Below are positions 14,601-29,600 of a DNA stretch of 64,000 nt, one piece after another (within the stretch, counting starts at the first letter, position 1; each line of letters opens with the position of its first letter). A program made the translations under genes and the position numbers. Source of the DNA: Chionis minor (taxonomy: Eukaryota > Chordata > Aves > Charadriiformes > Chionididae); the NCBI GenBank assembly GCA_013398295.1, contig VZSF01001224.1:60703-124702 (forward strand), read 5' to 3'. Under the pieces are notes generated by a model, which was not told the DNA's origin, ran no database searches, and was given only the letters and a program-made list of their open reading frames with translations.

Positions 14601-17600
14601 CCGTGACACCCTGGTAGCCAGGGACACCTCCACTGACTTCTGCTTCCTCCAAGGATTGAGTGAATGACATGTATTCTTTTTTATGATTTTTAAGTCTAGA
14701 TTATGATTGTTATATTGCTAAAGCAAACCATGTGTTAAGATCTGACCCGACCTGCAGACAGTCTAGGTGATTAGAAATTATAAGTTAAGATCTAGGTGAT
14801 TAGAAGTTGTAAGTTAAGTTGTATTATACATTCTGTACTCCACTACTTAAAAAATTATACTCCACTGATTCCACTTATAGAAATCCTGTGCTATTTTGAT
14901 AATACATTCTATCCTATGCTAATAAAAAAATCCTCTTAAGAAAATTAAGCTTTAATTGTAATTATGATTTAGTGCCATCATTATCATCCTGGCAAGGTTC
15001 CCTAAAAGAAACTGTCTGTCCCGTTAGTGTGAGGTGACAGCTGGGGAGCAAGAACCTTTAAGAGGAAGGCAGTATGTTTCACCACAGCACTATTTCTTTA
15101 TTTATCTCTAGGTTAACACCATACCTGTGTGACATACTGAGCTGGAAGGACTGCATACCCGACATTTCCCGTGCCAGGTGCTGGTGCAAGTACAGTGCCC
15201 GGTGGGAGGTTGGTGAGGTTGGGCTGTATCTGTGGCAGTGGAGTGGCTGGCATAATAAGTCTTTGTTGTGGCTGACTAGTAGTAACTATTTGGGACGTTG
15301 GGTTGATCGGTTTGGGCACTACCTGGAGAGAAAAGAGGTCATTATGAAATCATTGTTTTGTTGATTCAAAATGCACTTTTATTAACAGAACATTTCGTTA
15401 CAGTGCTGAAACCAGACTTTTTTTCCCCGTCCAGCCAAAATGAGTCAGGAATGTGTCTTTTACATTTATCTTACCTGTTTCACAGTCTGTGCTGGCACTA
15501 TCGGAACAGACATGCGCACTGGGGTTGCATTCACCACCACTGGCTTAGCTAGTATCAAGAAACAACACATTATTCACTCAAATTCCACAGTTCACTCCTC
15601 CAAACTTTCACATGTGCATAATGCAAAGGTACTTAATACTATAATGATGTACTGAGATTAACTGACCAAACTCATGGCACTTAACACTTATGTCTAAAGA
15701 ACACCTTTGTAAATAGGTATTTGGCACAAGAGTGTGTGCACATGTTTCACAGCAATGGCTTAAAAACCAGCTTGAGTGCAGAGCTCCTCTGGACACTGGA
15801 TTTCCCTTGACAAGAGGGGAATACAAAAACAACAGCTTTGTTTGAAATCTTTTATTCCATCGCAGCTCCAGAAAGCATGGAGAGAAACCAGCAGAAACAT
15901 CTGGTGCTTCTTAAGTATTTTACATGGATGGATCTTCATGTTGCAGAAGTTCTGGCAATATGTTTGTGGGCTATCCTGGCTTCATGTTCTACATACAGAG
16001 GATCTAGGACTTGCCACGAGTTACCCACAAAGCTGGTAAACTAGGGAAAACCAACTAAAAATGCTCCAAGGATTCAGGCCCAATGACAGAGCAATTTGAC
16101 ACAGAGGAGCATTTCCACATACAAACCAGAGGTAACGATAGAATATGAAATTTATAGGAGTCTACCACAAAACAAAGTACATCTGGCAATCTTGATAGAT
16201 CTCTATTGTGTACTCATTCTAATCCCTATAAAACCAACACGGAAACACCACCACCACCACCCTCACTTCAGACAATACATTAGTACAAACACTTACCCTG
16301 TTGAAGAGGCTGTGTATTCGTACTTGGATTTTGACTGGCTGATTGGGTTGAACTACTGGCTGTTGTGGCAGTAACAAGTCTGACATAATGGAACTTGCTT
16401 CCAGGTACCTGAATCTGCTGAACATTGGGTGCAGTTGCCAAGGGGATAATTGTCTTGAATTGAGACGTACCCACTCCTCCTACAGTAATGGTCTGCACTG
16501 CTGATTTCACAGCCTGTTAAGCCAACACAGACAACACAAAGTTACTTGTACAAAGGAAGAAAGAACATCAGCGTGTTTATTCCTCAATTTGTTAGTGAGC
16601 AACTCTTCAATTCACTCATACCCTTGAGAAGTCAGTTATCCCCGTTTTTTCTTTTGAGAGTAAAACAGATGTGAAGAGATTAAATACCTCTCAACAGCTC
16701 CAAGCAAACTCAGTTCCATTTTTATTGCCCTACACCAAACACCAGAGCAATCTAATATTTACATGAATAGGGTGACTCAGTCCACTTCGCTAGATACGTT
16801 TGCCAAAACCACTTCAGGTTACTACAGAGAACATTGCTCAGTTTGTAATCAAAATCAAGCAATGAACAAACCTAGAAATATTCCTGCTAATAAAAATGCA
16901 TGGTAGGAACTTGCAGAACTGTTTGTGCTGGACCGCATCATGATTTATCTCTGTGTGTACAGATATGTCCTGTTAAGACAGTTTGCGATTAATACACAGA
17001 AATCACTGCGCAGCCCTTGAGAAGGAAATGAAACAGAGTTCATAAACTGATAGCTGAAGACATGAGAAAGAGGGCACAAGCTGAGAAATGAAAGAAGCAA
17101 GAACAATGAAGAGTAGCAAACCAAATTTATTAAGGAAAAAAGCAAAAGGGGGAAAGAAAGGGAGTTTGGCAGACCTGTGCTACCTCACAGGTGGAATAAC
17201 AGTACGTCTTGAATTTGCAAGACTTCAACTTTCCTGTTTGTTTCAAACTACAAACTGATAACAAGCAAATATTTATTGTATTTTATACACATTTGTAAGC
17301 CTACCAGTTTGATAAAAGCCTCTTTTTCCAGCCTTGGTGACAATCTCAAACCTTGGTTTATTCCTCCTTTTTCTCCTTCCATCTATCTTCTTTTGGAACT
17401 CAGATTTTTATTCTCAGTATCTTTAAATATTGATATTAAACGTATCATTGTCTGTGGCATTAAGTTTTAATATTAAATTTGGTTGACAGCATGATATGAC
17501 TCCTTATTAGAATGTTTTCCTAGCTACCCAGCTTTCAGCAGTGAAAAGGAATGAAATCTGAATTTGCACATATTTCACTAGAGGTATAAGACCAGTCTTT

Positions 17601-20600
17601 CAGAAGAAGGTGTTTTCTTGTAAGTATGTTTTTTTGTTTGTTTTGTTGTTTTCTAAATATACTGAGACCTCAGCAACCGGGGGCAATTCTAAATAAGCTT
17701 TATCAGCAAGCACAGTTACAGCCTAAGTGTTATCACAGGGAGACCAGCATAAGCAAATATCCCTCCAGCATACAAATTAATGGCTGTTGTCCAAGTACAA
17801 CTGGGAAAATCATAAAATTCAAGTGACAGTTCTTCTAAGGGCATGTTCTTGAGCTCAGTGAAGACAGATGAAACCCTTGTTTTGTGTCAGATATCTTTGG
17901 ATCAGAGCTCAGTATGCATACCACACAGCCCTATCCGCTTTGTCACTTAAGGCACTTGCATTAGAGTGACTTAACCTTTTAACTGTTTCAAAAAGACAAT
18001 TTTGCCAGTTATACCTGGGGAGGGATAAAAAAATAAATCAAAACATGCTGGTGTCCATATCTTCATATTAGTGTTCCAATTATCACTGGTGTTGGTAAGA
18101 CGAGACTGGCAAAATGTGTCTGAGTCTCTGGTCTCATGCTGTGCATGCAACTGTGTCCACTCCCTGCTATATGCACTCTAGTTATTTACACTCAACACAC
18201 ATCCCTTCATGTTTACTGAAACAGGAATACAGACCTTAAGGTAGAAAAAGATCCACTCAAAATTACAAAAGCGAAAAAGAAATAAGAACTGTATTTTGTA
18301 AGAAAGATCAGTTTTGCCTTGCCATTCATTAATCCAAATCATTTTTTCAAAGCTATTATGGAAAAACATTATGTTTTTCTAGAAATGAGACACAGGAAAC
18401 TAATGATTTCTCATTTAGTAGGTCTCTGACCATGGCGTCTTACTTATACAGACATCTACCACATGAATACAAATTCCATTGTTGCAAGCTTCAGAAACAG
18501 TTGGAGCCCTAGTCAGTGGCCTAGAAACACTGATTGGAGAGAGAGAACCACCCAAAGAACTCTTGTCATGTCATAAGAGACTTTTCAGATGACTTGGGAG
18601 TCAGTATACAGAAATGAGAACTTGAGTCCAGTGGGGCTTTGCAGGTTAGAAAGCTTTCTAATAGCATGCCCTTGTACAGGCTTGCCAATGGTTTGCAACC
18701 CTTGATTGAATAAGTGCGTGCTTTTGCCAATTCTTAGGGCAATGCTTTTGCCAATTCTTAAGCAAACACCATTACAAGAAGACCTTGGGACTGACCACTG
18801 CCAATTTGCGGTTCAACACTCCAGTTTCCCGCAACTGATGAGACAGAGACATGCTAAAAGACAAAGGAAAGTCAGTCTGTACCTGGGCGGTTGTGTGGTT
18901 GACTATGGCCTTCCCAGGGGAGGAGGGTGCTGACTGCTGCACTGTGAGGATCTGCTGTCCTAACGCTACATTCAGTGGGACGCCCACAGTCTTCTGGGGG
19001 GAGTTGGGAGGCTGGGAGGCCACTGACACCACTGTTAGCTGCTTGGCAAAACAAAGAAGCAGTTTAAATCTCTGTGCAGGATACATGACCCTGTACATAT
19101 ACATTTCTCCTCATCATAAAAGTAGAATTCTCCACCAGTACAAAGAATTCTCCCTGTGAAGAAGGGTGCTGTATTTAATCACAACTCATACAGGTCTGAC
19201 CATGCAACAGCACGTAGACACGTTAGAAACCTTAAGGCATTGCTGGTTGCCAGCACCAAAAGGCCCCTGCAGAAAGCTACCAGTGCTTCTGGTTTGTTTT
19301 TTGTTTGGTTTGTTGTTTTTAAGGAAACTAGCCCACTGAAGCTATTGTCCATTGTCAGGATGGATATTCTGAATATAATCTTTATAATCTGTACCATGAC
19401 TATTTCATCATAAATGGAAATTTTAAAGGAGACCTGGGGCGGAGAGAGAAATAAAAATCTCACCTTACACTACTGATTCAGCCAAAGTATAAGAACATCA
19501 GTATTTTCAAATCTAGTATCCAGATTCCCATATGGAATTCCCATACTCTTCTGACTGCATTTCCACAGAGTGCAGTGTTTGAATACTCTGTTCTATATAG
19601 CCACACCCATCCAAGGTTGGTTTTCTACTTTTTGTTCTAAACTTCCTTCTTTATGCTTTAAGAAAACTCACAATTTTTGAAAACATTTGCTTTTAAAAGA
19701 TACTTAAAATTACTTATCTACAGTAAATTCACTACGTAACCCCCACTCATTGTTAATTTGGTTTAAGTTTTTTTTTTTACTTCTTCCTCATGTTGCTTCT
19801 CTCACTAATAATTCTCAAACGTGTCCTTCACTCCATTTGTATAACATTACATAGCTAAAGCACAGCCAAACTAAGACAGTTCTTTACTTTTACACTAGTT
19901 TTTATACATGATATTTAGTTTGCATGCACGATGCATTTTGGTCCCCCTGACTCTTCCCTTCTCCAGCTGAATTCTCAAGGTAATTTTATCAAGTCTACAA
20001 TACAAGCAACACCATGACACTTGTCTATAATGCAGCTTACAACAGATAAGTTACCTTGCCTATGTATTACCCATCTGTGCCAACCTCCAGCTCTGTATTT
20101 GTTGAGAATCATCGCAAACCTTGTTTACTTCAGAAGTGATTAGGGAAGACTAAATGTAGTAGCAGGCAATGGTTAATAGGTGTTAACCTATTAGCATCAT
20201 TGAGGTCTCCTCTTAAACAGTCTGTTAACATTTTATGAAGGCATTAAAAAAAAATAATGTTTGAGCACCTGGCTAAGAAAGAACAGCTGCTCTTGGAATG
20301 GATGTGTAGGGAATGGCAAGAAAAGGCAGGAATGGGAAACTAGTACAGTAACGCACAAGTTAAAACCACAGTAAGGGAGCCAATTGCAAATAATCTAGCT
20401 TAGGCCATTACCACAGAGCATCATGATGTGCACTGGAGACTCCAGAGCAGCAGGATTGTAAACAGCTTGTAGTAAAGACAGAAAGCACTCCATTCATACC
20501 ACTGGACAGGAAGGATAGAAGGTTGCAGCCAGAATCAGGTCCTTACCTTATTAGGGGACTTGAGCGGCGAGATAGCTATTTTATTCGGTGTCTGTTGTGT

Positions 20601-23600
20601 TGTCGTACTCAAAGATGATCCAATGACTCCACTATCAGAGATCGTTATTGTCTTTGGTGGTGTTCCTGGAGCAGACTGTGAGAGAACCCTACCTATAAAC
20701 AATGAAGACACCATCAGCTCAAGTTATGTCTGTTTGCTTTAACTTTTAAGGCAAAGTTTTCTTGGCATATCACACAATAGATCCCTACTTCTGAGAGTGT
20801 ATAATCTGGTAGGAAGGTATCCTGGTTTGAGCGACACAGGACCAATTTCTTTTCTAATGCTTGGGAAAACTGTACTCTTAAAAGACTCCAGTGTCTGAAT
20901 TTGTGAAAATATATTTACTCTACAGGCAGTTATGGGGTGTGGGTTTCAAGGTCTCAGCGTTTTTGAGCAAGCCAAGTGCAGGGATGAGGAGCAGCAAGAC
21001 TTGGGCACTTGACCCAAGCTGGCCAACAGGATTATTTCATACCATGAACGCCACATTCAATATAAATTAGGAATTTTGCTGTGAATCTCTCTCTCCCTTG
21101 ATGGAGGCGATCCAGAGGACTTCTTGCCCTGGTGCCAGACCCTCAAGGCCTTCCCTTGCTCCTGAAGCCGTAGCACTCGCAGTGTCCATCATTTACTGTC
21201 TACTGCTGGGAGTGCACAGCTTCCTACAGATACAGTTGGCTGAGTATAATCGTTGTATAGTATATATGGGTATCGGGATCAATGTGGGTTCTTTAGTGTT
21301 AGTACTGTTAATTACCTAGTCTTATCCTATTAAATCTGTTTTTATTTCAACCCCCGGGTTTCCTTGTTTTCTTCCTGATTCCCCTGCCTGGGTGGGAAGA
21401 GGTCATTGAGTGGTAGAATAATTGTCTAAATGGCAGTAAATTGTTGTGCGTTTCTCAAACCATAACAGAAGGACATCGGCATTCTTCAAGTTAGATTTAG
21501 CAACAAAGAAGAAAATAATTTGGCATTATTGCAAATAAAATGACAGTTCACTCGGGCTTAAAAAAGCCAAAACATACATTGAGCTTTCCATGACATTCAG
21601 CTGAAAATTCTTTAAGGCCAGGACAGCATCCTGAGGTATGCATCCCTCCAGTACACCTAGGCTGTGCATACACATTCAGCTAGCTGGCAGCTTCCTATGA
21701 ACACTCTAGGCTGCTGTCAACGTACAGGGAAACTGAGCATCTGTGGGGACTACTTCCTTTTAAAACCTCAGCCATCAGAAACGAGCTGTGTTACAGTGAC
21801 CAAGAAAAAGGTGTTTGGTTTGTCTATGCTCAACTCTATGGTTTTTTTCTTCTCTGTGTTGGTGGCTGGTTTTCTCACTGCCTAACAGAATACGACACTC
21901 CTGTAAAAATATGGGTGGTGGTGTAACTCTACAAAGTATTTATTTTTATAATGGCAAAAAAGGTTAAACATCAAAACCAGCATCTCCAAATCATGAAATC
22001 AGTTTTAGGAATATTGAGGAATTCCCAGAGTGGAAAACAGATTTTTTTTTTTCTTTTTCTTTTTTTTTTTTTTCTTTCATACTTTGAAGATTCTTTCCAA
22101 AGAGTGCTTGACCACTGAGCTCTCCTCTGCTGCACTTTGGCTCAGATTCATTTCTGCCATAGCTTCCATTTCTGCCATCGCTTCTGTCACCCATTCTATT
22201 GCGCTACATTTATAAAAATAAGAAACAAACACCAGTATAACGTTTCCATCCAAAAATCAACCAGTGGTACGACAATTAAGTCAACTGGCACTAACAAGAA
22301 AAAGCATCATCCTCATGAAAAGCTGCTTCCTCTGAGGTCCACATGCTCTAAAATAACCTTCACTTTTGTGCAGCCTAACTAACAGCATGGACATTTGACA
22401 GCAGTTGCCAAAGCCACATGCAACCTGAAAAATGTTAGAAAGTGGGAATTTTACCATCTACAGTATTCGATGCTTTGAGGCTTTTTTCCCCTGGTGACAG
22501 CTTTCCCTTTTTCACTACATCCCCTCTAAACCACTTGGCATCAGCTTCCTAAACAGAATCTGGCTGCTTGTATTGACAAGTCTGTCAAATTTACATCTCC
22601 CACCTCAGTTTGCAGAAATTCGCAGGCAATTAAAAACATTTATGTTTCATAAAAACACACATAGGAAAAATCAAAACACAACACACAAATGTTACACCTT
22701 CCCCAAAATGATGCCAGCCTCTCAAAGCTGGCAAGCCTTGCTGGCTGTCTGGGATAGCGAGCAGAAAGGCAGATATTTAAAAAGACTTCCCTCTCAATTA
22801 CAGACGCATCTTCACCTTCCAGTGATGCTTCTCTCACAGGCTCAAGGACCAGTAATCCTGATTTTCCAACATATTGATTTAAAAGCTGGAAATCTGTTTA
22901 TTTTGTAACATATCTGGTTGTCAATATTATGCAGGTATGCTTTGACTTTGACATTTCCCTTCACTCTGGAGGCAGTAGACTTAAAACCATGCTCTTGTTA
23001 GTATTATTTTTGTTGTGGTTCCTTACTGTTTACCAATTTTCATGTATTGCCAGACAAAAATGTAGCTCCAAGTGCCTCATTTCAGGTTTTTTAATGATTT
23101 TGAGTTGGGTTTTTCTGTTTCATTTGTTAAAAAACACATAAACAGCTTAATTCAAATATTTATAAGCATAGAGAAGCAATCTTCTTATTCACAAGGCTGT
23201 ACATTTGGTAGGGGATTGTTTGACAAAGGGGGAAACCCTGGGGAGTGGTATGGGGAATCTCTCTTTCACCTGAAACATGAGTCTGGGTGCAGGCAGCCTG
23301 ACAAGGAAAAGAATATATTTCAGTTATGTGCCAGTTGTATCTATCAAAGTTTTGAATACAGGAGACAGTTGCATTCTTTTTAAAACCAGCTCAAGTCCCA
23401 GTTCCACAAAGGTTTAACAAATTCATTTAAATATGTGGAAAAGATTTTAGGCCTACTCGGGCTAGTCAATCTGGAAACAGTTGGAAGATATCCTTCAAAG
23501 CTCTGAAGATGACTCTGGCTTCCTTTTGAGATAATTTAAATGTCTCAGCTGTTACTTGCATCTATGCAATGATGCATTTAGCAGGGGACACATCAGTTCC

Positions 23601-26600
23601 ACTGCCATAATAAACAACTGATTACACAATGGGGTTTTTCTTTAATTTTTTTTTTAAAGGACATAAGCATAGATCTGTTTTCCAAAGAGACAAACAATTT
23701 CTTATTTGCCTTAATTACTTTCTTAGACTCTTCTGCAACATTTATTTTTGAAACAGGTAAGCAACTTAACAGAAACAACATAGCTTTATTCACTTCCCCT
23801 CCCCCAAAAATTTTTTTCTTGTTATTTGGATGCATTATATTTAAGACCAACTATAAGCAGATTAAAGTAATACAAGAGCATGGGTCTCCTTTCCCCCCTA
23901 TGCATTTATATAATGTATCTACAAATACTTTCTGTTTATTGAGTAGCCTTTTCTCTGTCTGTGAGGTATTGTTTTCTCCTCCCCAAAATCCATAAAGTGA
24001 AAGCATCTTACAGTAAAAGCAAAGTGATTAAACTCTACAATCAAAAAGATAATTCTAAATGACCAGAGTGTAAGGTACCAACAACTGCATTTATCTGCTT
24101 CTACCCACAAAATTCTCTGCTGATTTTTTTTTTTTTTTCCAATTGCTTGAGGTACTTCAACAGAAACTATAGTAATATTGAGACAGAAAACTTTCTACTA
24201 TCACCATCTCTTTGAACAGCCTTTAAGAAACGGTAAAGAAAAACAAGTCCAAGTAGTACAACCTGCAATGACTGGTGACACTTGAGTGGTCTGCCCAGTA
24301 ACAGCTTTGCTATTGATTGGTTTTGCAAAGATCAGCTTGGTGATCACTGGGCCAGAAGTTGGGGTTCGGGTCTTCTTCGCAATCTGAAAGATGGAGGAAA
24401 AGAGATCTAAAGTAACCTGAGCATTTTGGATCTAAATTATTATATTGCTAAGTATATTAGAAAATAAAAAGGCCAATATTTGCACATATAATTAGAAGAA
24501 TAATTGCGTATCTCACATTTCATCTCCATTTCTCACTATGGAGAGAACTAGGATATCATCCATGCCACTTTAGAAAACTAGCCACCAAAGCAGCATAGAC
24601 AAATCCCTTGCAGCTTTTTCATATGGTATCTCTCTGTGCAAACATACCTCATCTTCAAGATGCTGAAACCATTTCCTACGTGCTCTTGGTCTATATAAAA
24701 ATGCTAAAATTAAATGCACAACTCTCAATATTTGAGGCTTTAAAAGAGGTTGCTTCTTTTTCAGAAAACCAGGACAAAACTTGTTCCTTGAGTGATTTAA
24801 ATGACCACTACTGCTCTGAAATATCTCTTGACCTATTCTGATATAGCAGCATACTTTCCCCTTGCAAACAGGGAAAGAGCCTTCTGCAACAGTCCTCAAA
24901 AAGGATGTGGATCATCAGTCCTTGAAAGTTTTGGGTACTCACTAGCCAAGAACAAACCAGTTGGCTACATCCAGGTACAAGGGTGTGTTTTTTTCCCCTC
25001 CATTCTCCAGTCTCCTGAAACAAAGCTGGACCAGGAGCACATACATGCAATTCCATGAGATGGATCACTTGAACTTGAAAATTTTATAAGCAGGGTTTTA
25101 ACATCTTAGAAGTCTTAAACAAGACTTTTTCTCCCCTTTTTCCACACTGACAGAAGTTAACTACCAGATGCATTTATCCTAATAGTTTCTACACACTTGG
25201 AATTCAGCTGGTGTTCAATTAAGAGGCTGACGTCTTTGCGGAATATCACTAGGATCTTCCCTGAGTCCAAGTGAGCACACTGGAAGGCATTACTGATGCC
25301 CTTACACTTACCCACCCCACAGGTCAGGCACATACTGCCTCTCTGCCACCACACATGCCCAGCCACATCTCATGGGCACCAGCCACCAATTGCAGCAATA
25401 TCAGAGAGGCACAAAATTGGCCTCAATGTGGGGAGCCACCTCTCAAAGGTGCAGAACCACCTTTATTACTCAAGTAGCTAGCTGGAGAAACCTCACTGAT
25501 GAAAAAAGATACAGATGACAGGTAGTTCTAGCAGCCTGAGAATGTTGTGAGTGCTTAAATTAAGTAATTGAGTAGGCTGGATGTATGGTTTCCCTACACA
25601 AAACCCTATTATATAATTTACTGACTGAAAACACCTCCTTTACAGTAGAGAAACACCAAAACATTCAAAGTATTCAGTAGCATAACAAATTCCCCAGCTG
25701 CCCCACAAAGAGCACGTGTGAGGCTGTTTCAGCTCCCAGCAGCACACTCACAGCACAGCCGGGGAAGCTAGAGCTCACTCCCAACTGTGGTACTGGCCTG
25801 TGGAAAGTAAATGCTGCCTTTGCATGCCTAAGCTGTGCCCAGCCAAGGGAAGGCAGCAATGAGCAGCTCTGACACCAGGCAGTGCCAGAAAATAGACCTC
25901 ATTTAAAGGAAGCCACGTGTTGCTCCACAGTTACGGTACAAGTGTTCCTCAGAGGGAAACTACCTCGGACCACTGGCAAGTGAAGATGATTTGCCCAAAT
26001 ATGCTGCACCCAGGCCTCATGAGCTGCTTTATAGGTGGCATACAATAGTCAAGGCTTACAATGAAACTTAGAAGAAAACCACTCTTTTTGGAGATATATT
26101 ACTTAAAACCTTGAAACATAAGTAGTTCAAAGAAGGAAGCTTCATACACTGTCCAGTTTACAGATTTAACTCAAAGCCATTTTAACATTTCAAGGATTCA
26201 ATTCTCTTAGCGCATAAAGCTGAGAGATAAGCAGGCATTTTATCAGTAAATCCTTTTGTAAATTTGCACACGTTTTAATTTCTGATAAATACCCTATATT
26301 TCATCTGCTTGGTTTGAGATGCTGAAATTAATCCTACCCTGCCACAAGGTATTACTGTAACTCAGCTGCTATTGCTTTTACTCTGTGAAGCAAGGGCAAA
26401 GTCTGGCTCAGAATGTGATCAACATCCAGCACCAACAGCCAGCTCTGGACAACAGCAGTTGTTTCCCAGTAACAGTGAATAAATGTGGTTAGATGACTTA
26501 CATGAATACGTGTAAAATACTAGCCACCTGTTAACATGAAATATTTCAGAAAAAAGAACATAAAAATCCCAAACCTACAGCTGGTCAACACAAGTAGCCC

Positions 26601-29600
26601 TTGCTTCCCTCAGACTCAACTTGCAATATCTTCCTCAGACAAATTCCCCCCTGCTTTTTGAGTGAACTGTTTGTCTATGAAGAAGGAGGTCTAACAAATG
26701 AGTGAATCCCCTCAGGGCTTAACATGGCAAAACTCAAGTGTGGTTAGTTATAGGTGAGGAATAGCCCTTAGCCCCAAAGTGCAGGCAGCACACTCCTGCC
26801 CTTACTTGCTGCCAAGCAAGCCTTTCTGAGGTTTTTGCCACTGACGCTGATAACCCCAGCTACGTGCGAGAGCCTTCTAGGCATTAGTGGGAAACTCGCT
26901 AGCCATTTCAGTAGATACTGGGGAAGCCAGAGGAAATAATCAAGATGACAGACTACCCCTTTGATGCTTCACAAAGAGCAGAACCCTCTGCCATTGTGTG
27001 TACTGATCACCAGAAACCTAACGTTATTCCTCTGCCTATGCAAGCTAAGCATGCTCTCTGCAAGTTACTTTGAATTAGACTGCAAAAATATTTCCTGGGG
27101 CAACAAGCGTAAGAAAATTATTATATTTAGATGCACACACCAATGTTCTTCCTCCTACAGAAGAGATTTATCTGCAAACATCTTTATTTAAACAGTCAGT
27201 TTGTGTCTTACTAAACACTCTCCACTAAACAAGACGAACCATCAAGTTTCTATGGATGGACTTTGTTGTCAGCTGTCAAACTGTGTTTTATTCATACAGA
27301 AAAAGGCACACGCATATATTGCATTTATTGCTGGACTGAATACCAACACAGTCAACTATCAAAAAGGAGCTAACATACTATAAAGCCACTCCCTCGATGA
27401 GCTTATGGGAACCTGTCCATATAGCCATGCGTTATGTAATTTATATTTGGCATAATATGAAAAATCAGGGACTCTAGAAATAGGAGACGAGAACAGTGTA
27501 CTTCAGAGAAGATGAAGAAATTGAGCTAGGAATGGGAGTTTGCTCTAAGGTTAGGGAGGTGCATGAGGTCACTTTTCCATGATGAGATGAAACCATGATG
27601 ACGGCTTAGCAGTTGTCTTACCATGGTAGCAAAAATACTATGGACACATAGATTTAACTGCTGAAACACAGAGCCAGTTACTACATCAAGACAAGGTCAG
27701 GTTAGACTAGCTTAGTGACAGCAATCACAATGGATCTTGACATCTGGTTGAGAGCCATCTGCAAGGCCAAACTCCTGCTTAATGCACTTGGACTCAAGTA
27801 GTACAGCAGCAGACACACTGTGTTTTTAAGCCTGTATGCAGGCAGGAGCCACAGGCTGAAAGCAGATGCACTTGTCCAGTAGATTGGTCCATTCATCCAG
27901 GGCAGTGGTTTCAACTAAATCAGGACAAGCTGCCAAGGGACAGTAATAAACCTCTGGATATAGATGAAGCCCGAGGTCCTGACACATTTTACACCTCACA
28001 GCCTCATACCTCTAAAGGTGTAATCAGAGAGGGAGCCAGACTCCAAGGAACATTTTGCTCAGCTCTATCAATTATGCCTTTTCTGAAGTGCTAAGATTTC
28101 AAATGTCACTATTAGATTACAGCAAAACTAATTGAGGTTCTCTAATGACCTGCAAAGCCCCTACAACAGTCAGGATGTAAGGAGAACTGAAGAGACCTCT
28201 TTGTCATCTAATCTTTTACCAATTCACTTTTCAGCACCAAGCTGAACTGCTGTGCTGCCTTAAATACCTGAATACCAGGTTCACAAAGCCACAAGAGATA
28301 AGTTACACAAGACCCTCGGGACGCAGGGAGGTATTCACAGCTTCCTTTTCCAGTCACTGAAAGGTTAAAAGGCTTGTTCAAGATAATGGGGTAAACACAT
28401 TACTTCCTTTTCTAAGCCAGAGACTCAATGTGTGGGTCATTCACGATAGGGTAGACCGTAAATCTCTCACCTAGCCTCATATATCCCTCTGGTATTTTAG
28501 TAATTTCATACAAGGAAAAACATTGTCTGGGAAGGGCTAATGTAGTCATCGTCACTGCAGTATTGGGTACTTATAACCAACTGAATGCTATTGCCTTCTT
28601 GCTTTTCATTTCTACTTCCTCCTCTCCTTATAGCAAAAAAAGGAATGCTAGGTGTTAACAATGCAATCTGTTTTGCAAATGGAAGCAAAGGTTTAATAAA
28701 ACGAGACCACAACAAAACAAGTTTACTCAAACCGAAATTAACTAGAGTTACAAATGGATGCAAGTCCATTTTTAACAGATTCTATTAAGGAACTTGTAGA
28801 ATTCCTAATGACAAACAGCAGAGCTCAATCTCCAAGTCACTACATTTCAGCCACAGGTAGCACAGGTCATCTCATGCAAGCAAAAGCACATCACAGCTAA
28901 GTCATTCTCTTCAGTTTCCTGTATCTTTCACTTGACAGTGAGTAACTTAAGCCAAGAGGAACGGATCCAGTCTTAAAAGTTCCTATTTAGTCAAGAGCAG
29001 AGGCTTTTAAAAAAGCTATAATGACAACGATATCATTAATAATCAAGGTACAAAAATAAAAGTAACTTAAGAAAATTGATATGTTTCAAACATATTATTA
29101 AACATGTTTTCCACAGGTAAGATGTAGCAACAAAAAAGGAGAAAGCAAAAATCAGTGCACAGATCATCTGCAGCTTTTAAAAAAACCATCTTGAAAGTTG
29201 CTCCCATTTGCTTACCTTGAAATACTAGTTAGGGAACTTACCATTCAGCTAATAACACGCTTAAAAGTTTGCCATTTTTCATGTGCAGCAAATTAGATTT
29301 ATTAGCATACTTAGTTTAATTTCTCATTTCATTTAGACTGTAAAATAAATACTTTTCCATCATAACCTGCATTGAGTTCTACTTTTCCTTCATTTTGATA
29401 AGGTCTTATTTCTGCCTTACTGCCAACTAGAACAAAGTCACTCAACATTTAGTTCTGCCATATACCAGATGAAAACTAGACCCTTTCAGTCATAACCCAA
29501 GTCTTTCCAACACATTTTCAGATGCCAGCAAATTCTCTGTGGTTTCCAATATCCCAAGATTCATGCCAGAGATTGTGAACAAGATCTTGAAGTGTCCAGC

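Noticed and set aside
20174..20193. Perfect 8-bp inverted repeat with a 4-nt loop in a LIN54 intron
   Set aside because: Too short to be a microRNA hairpin, and expected by chance in tens of kilobases of AT-rich intron.
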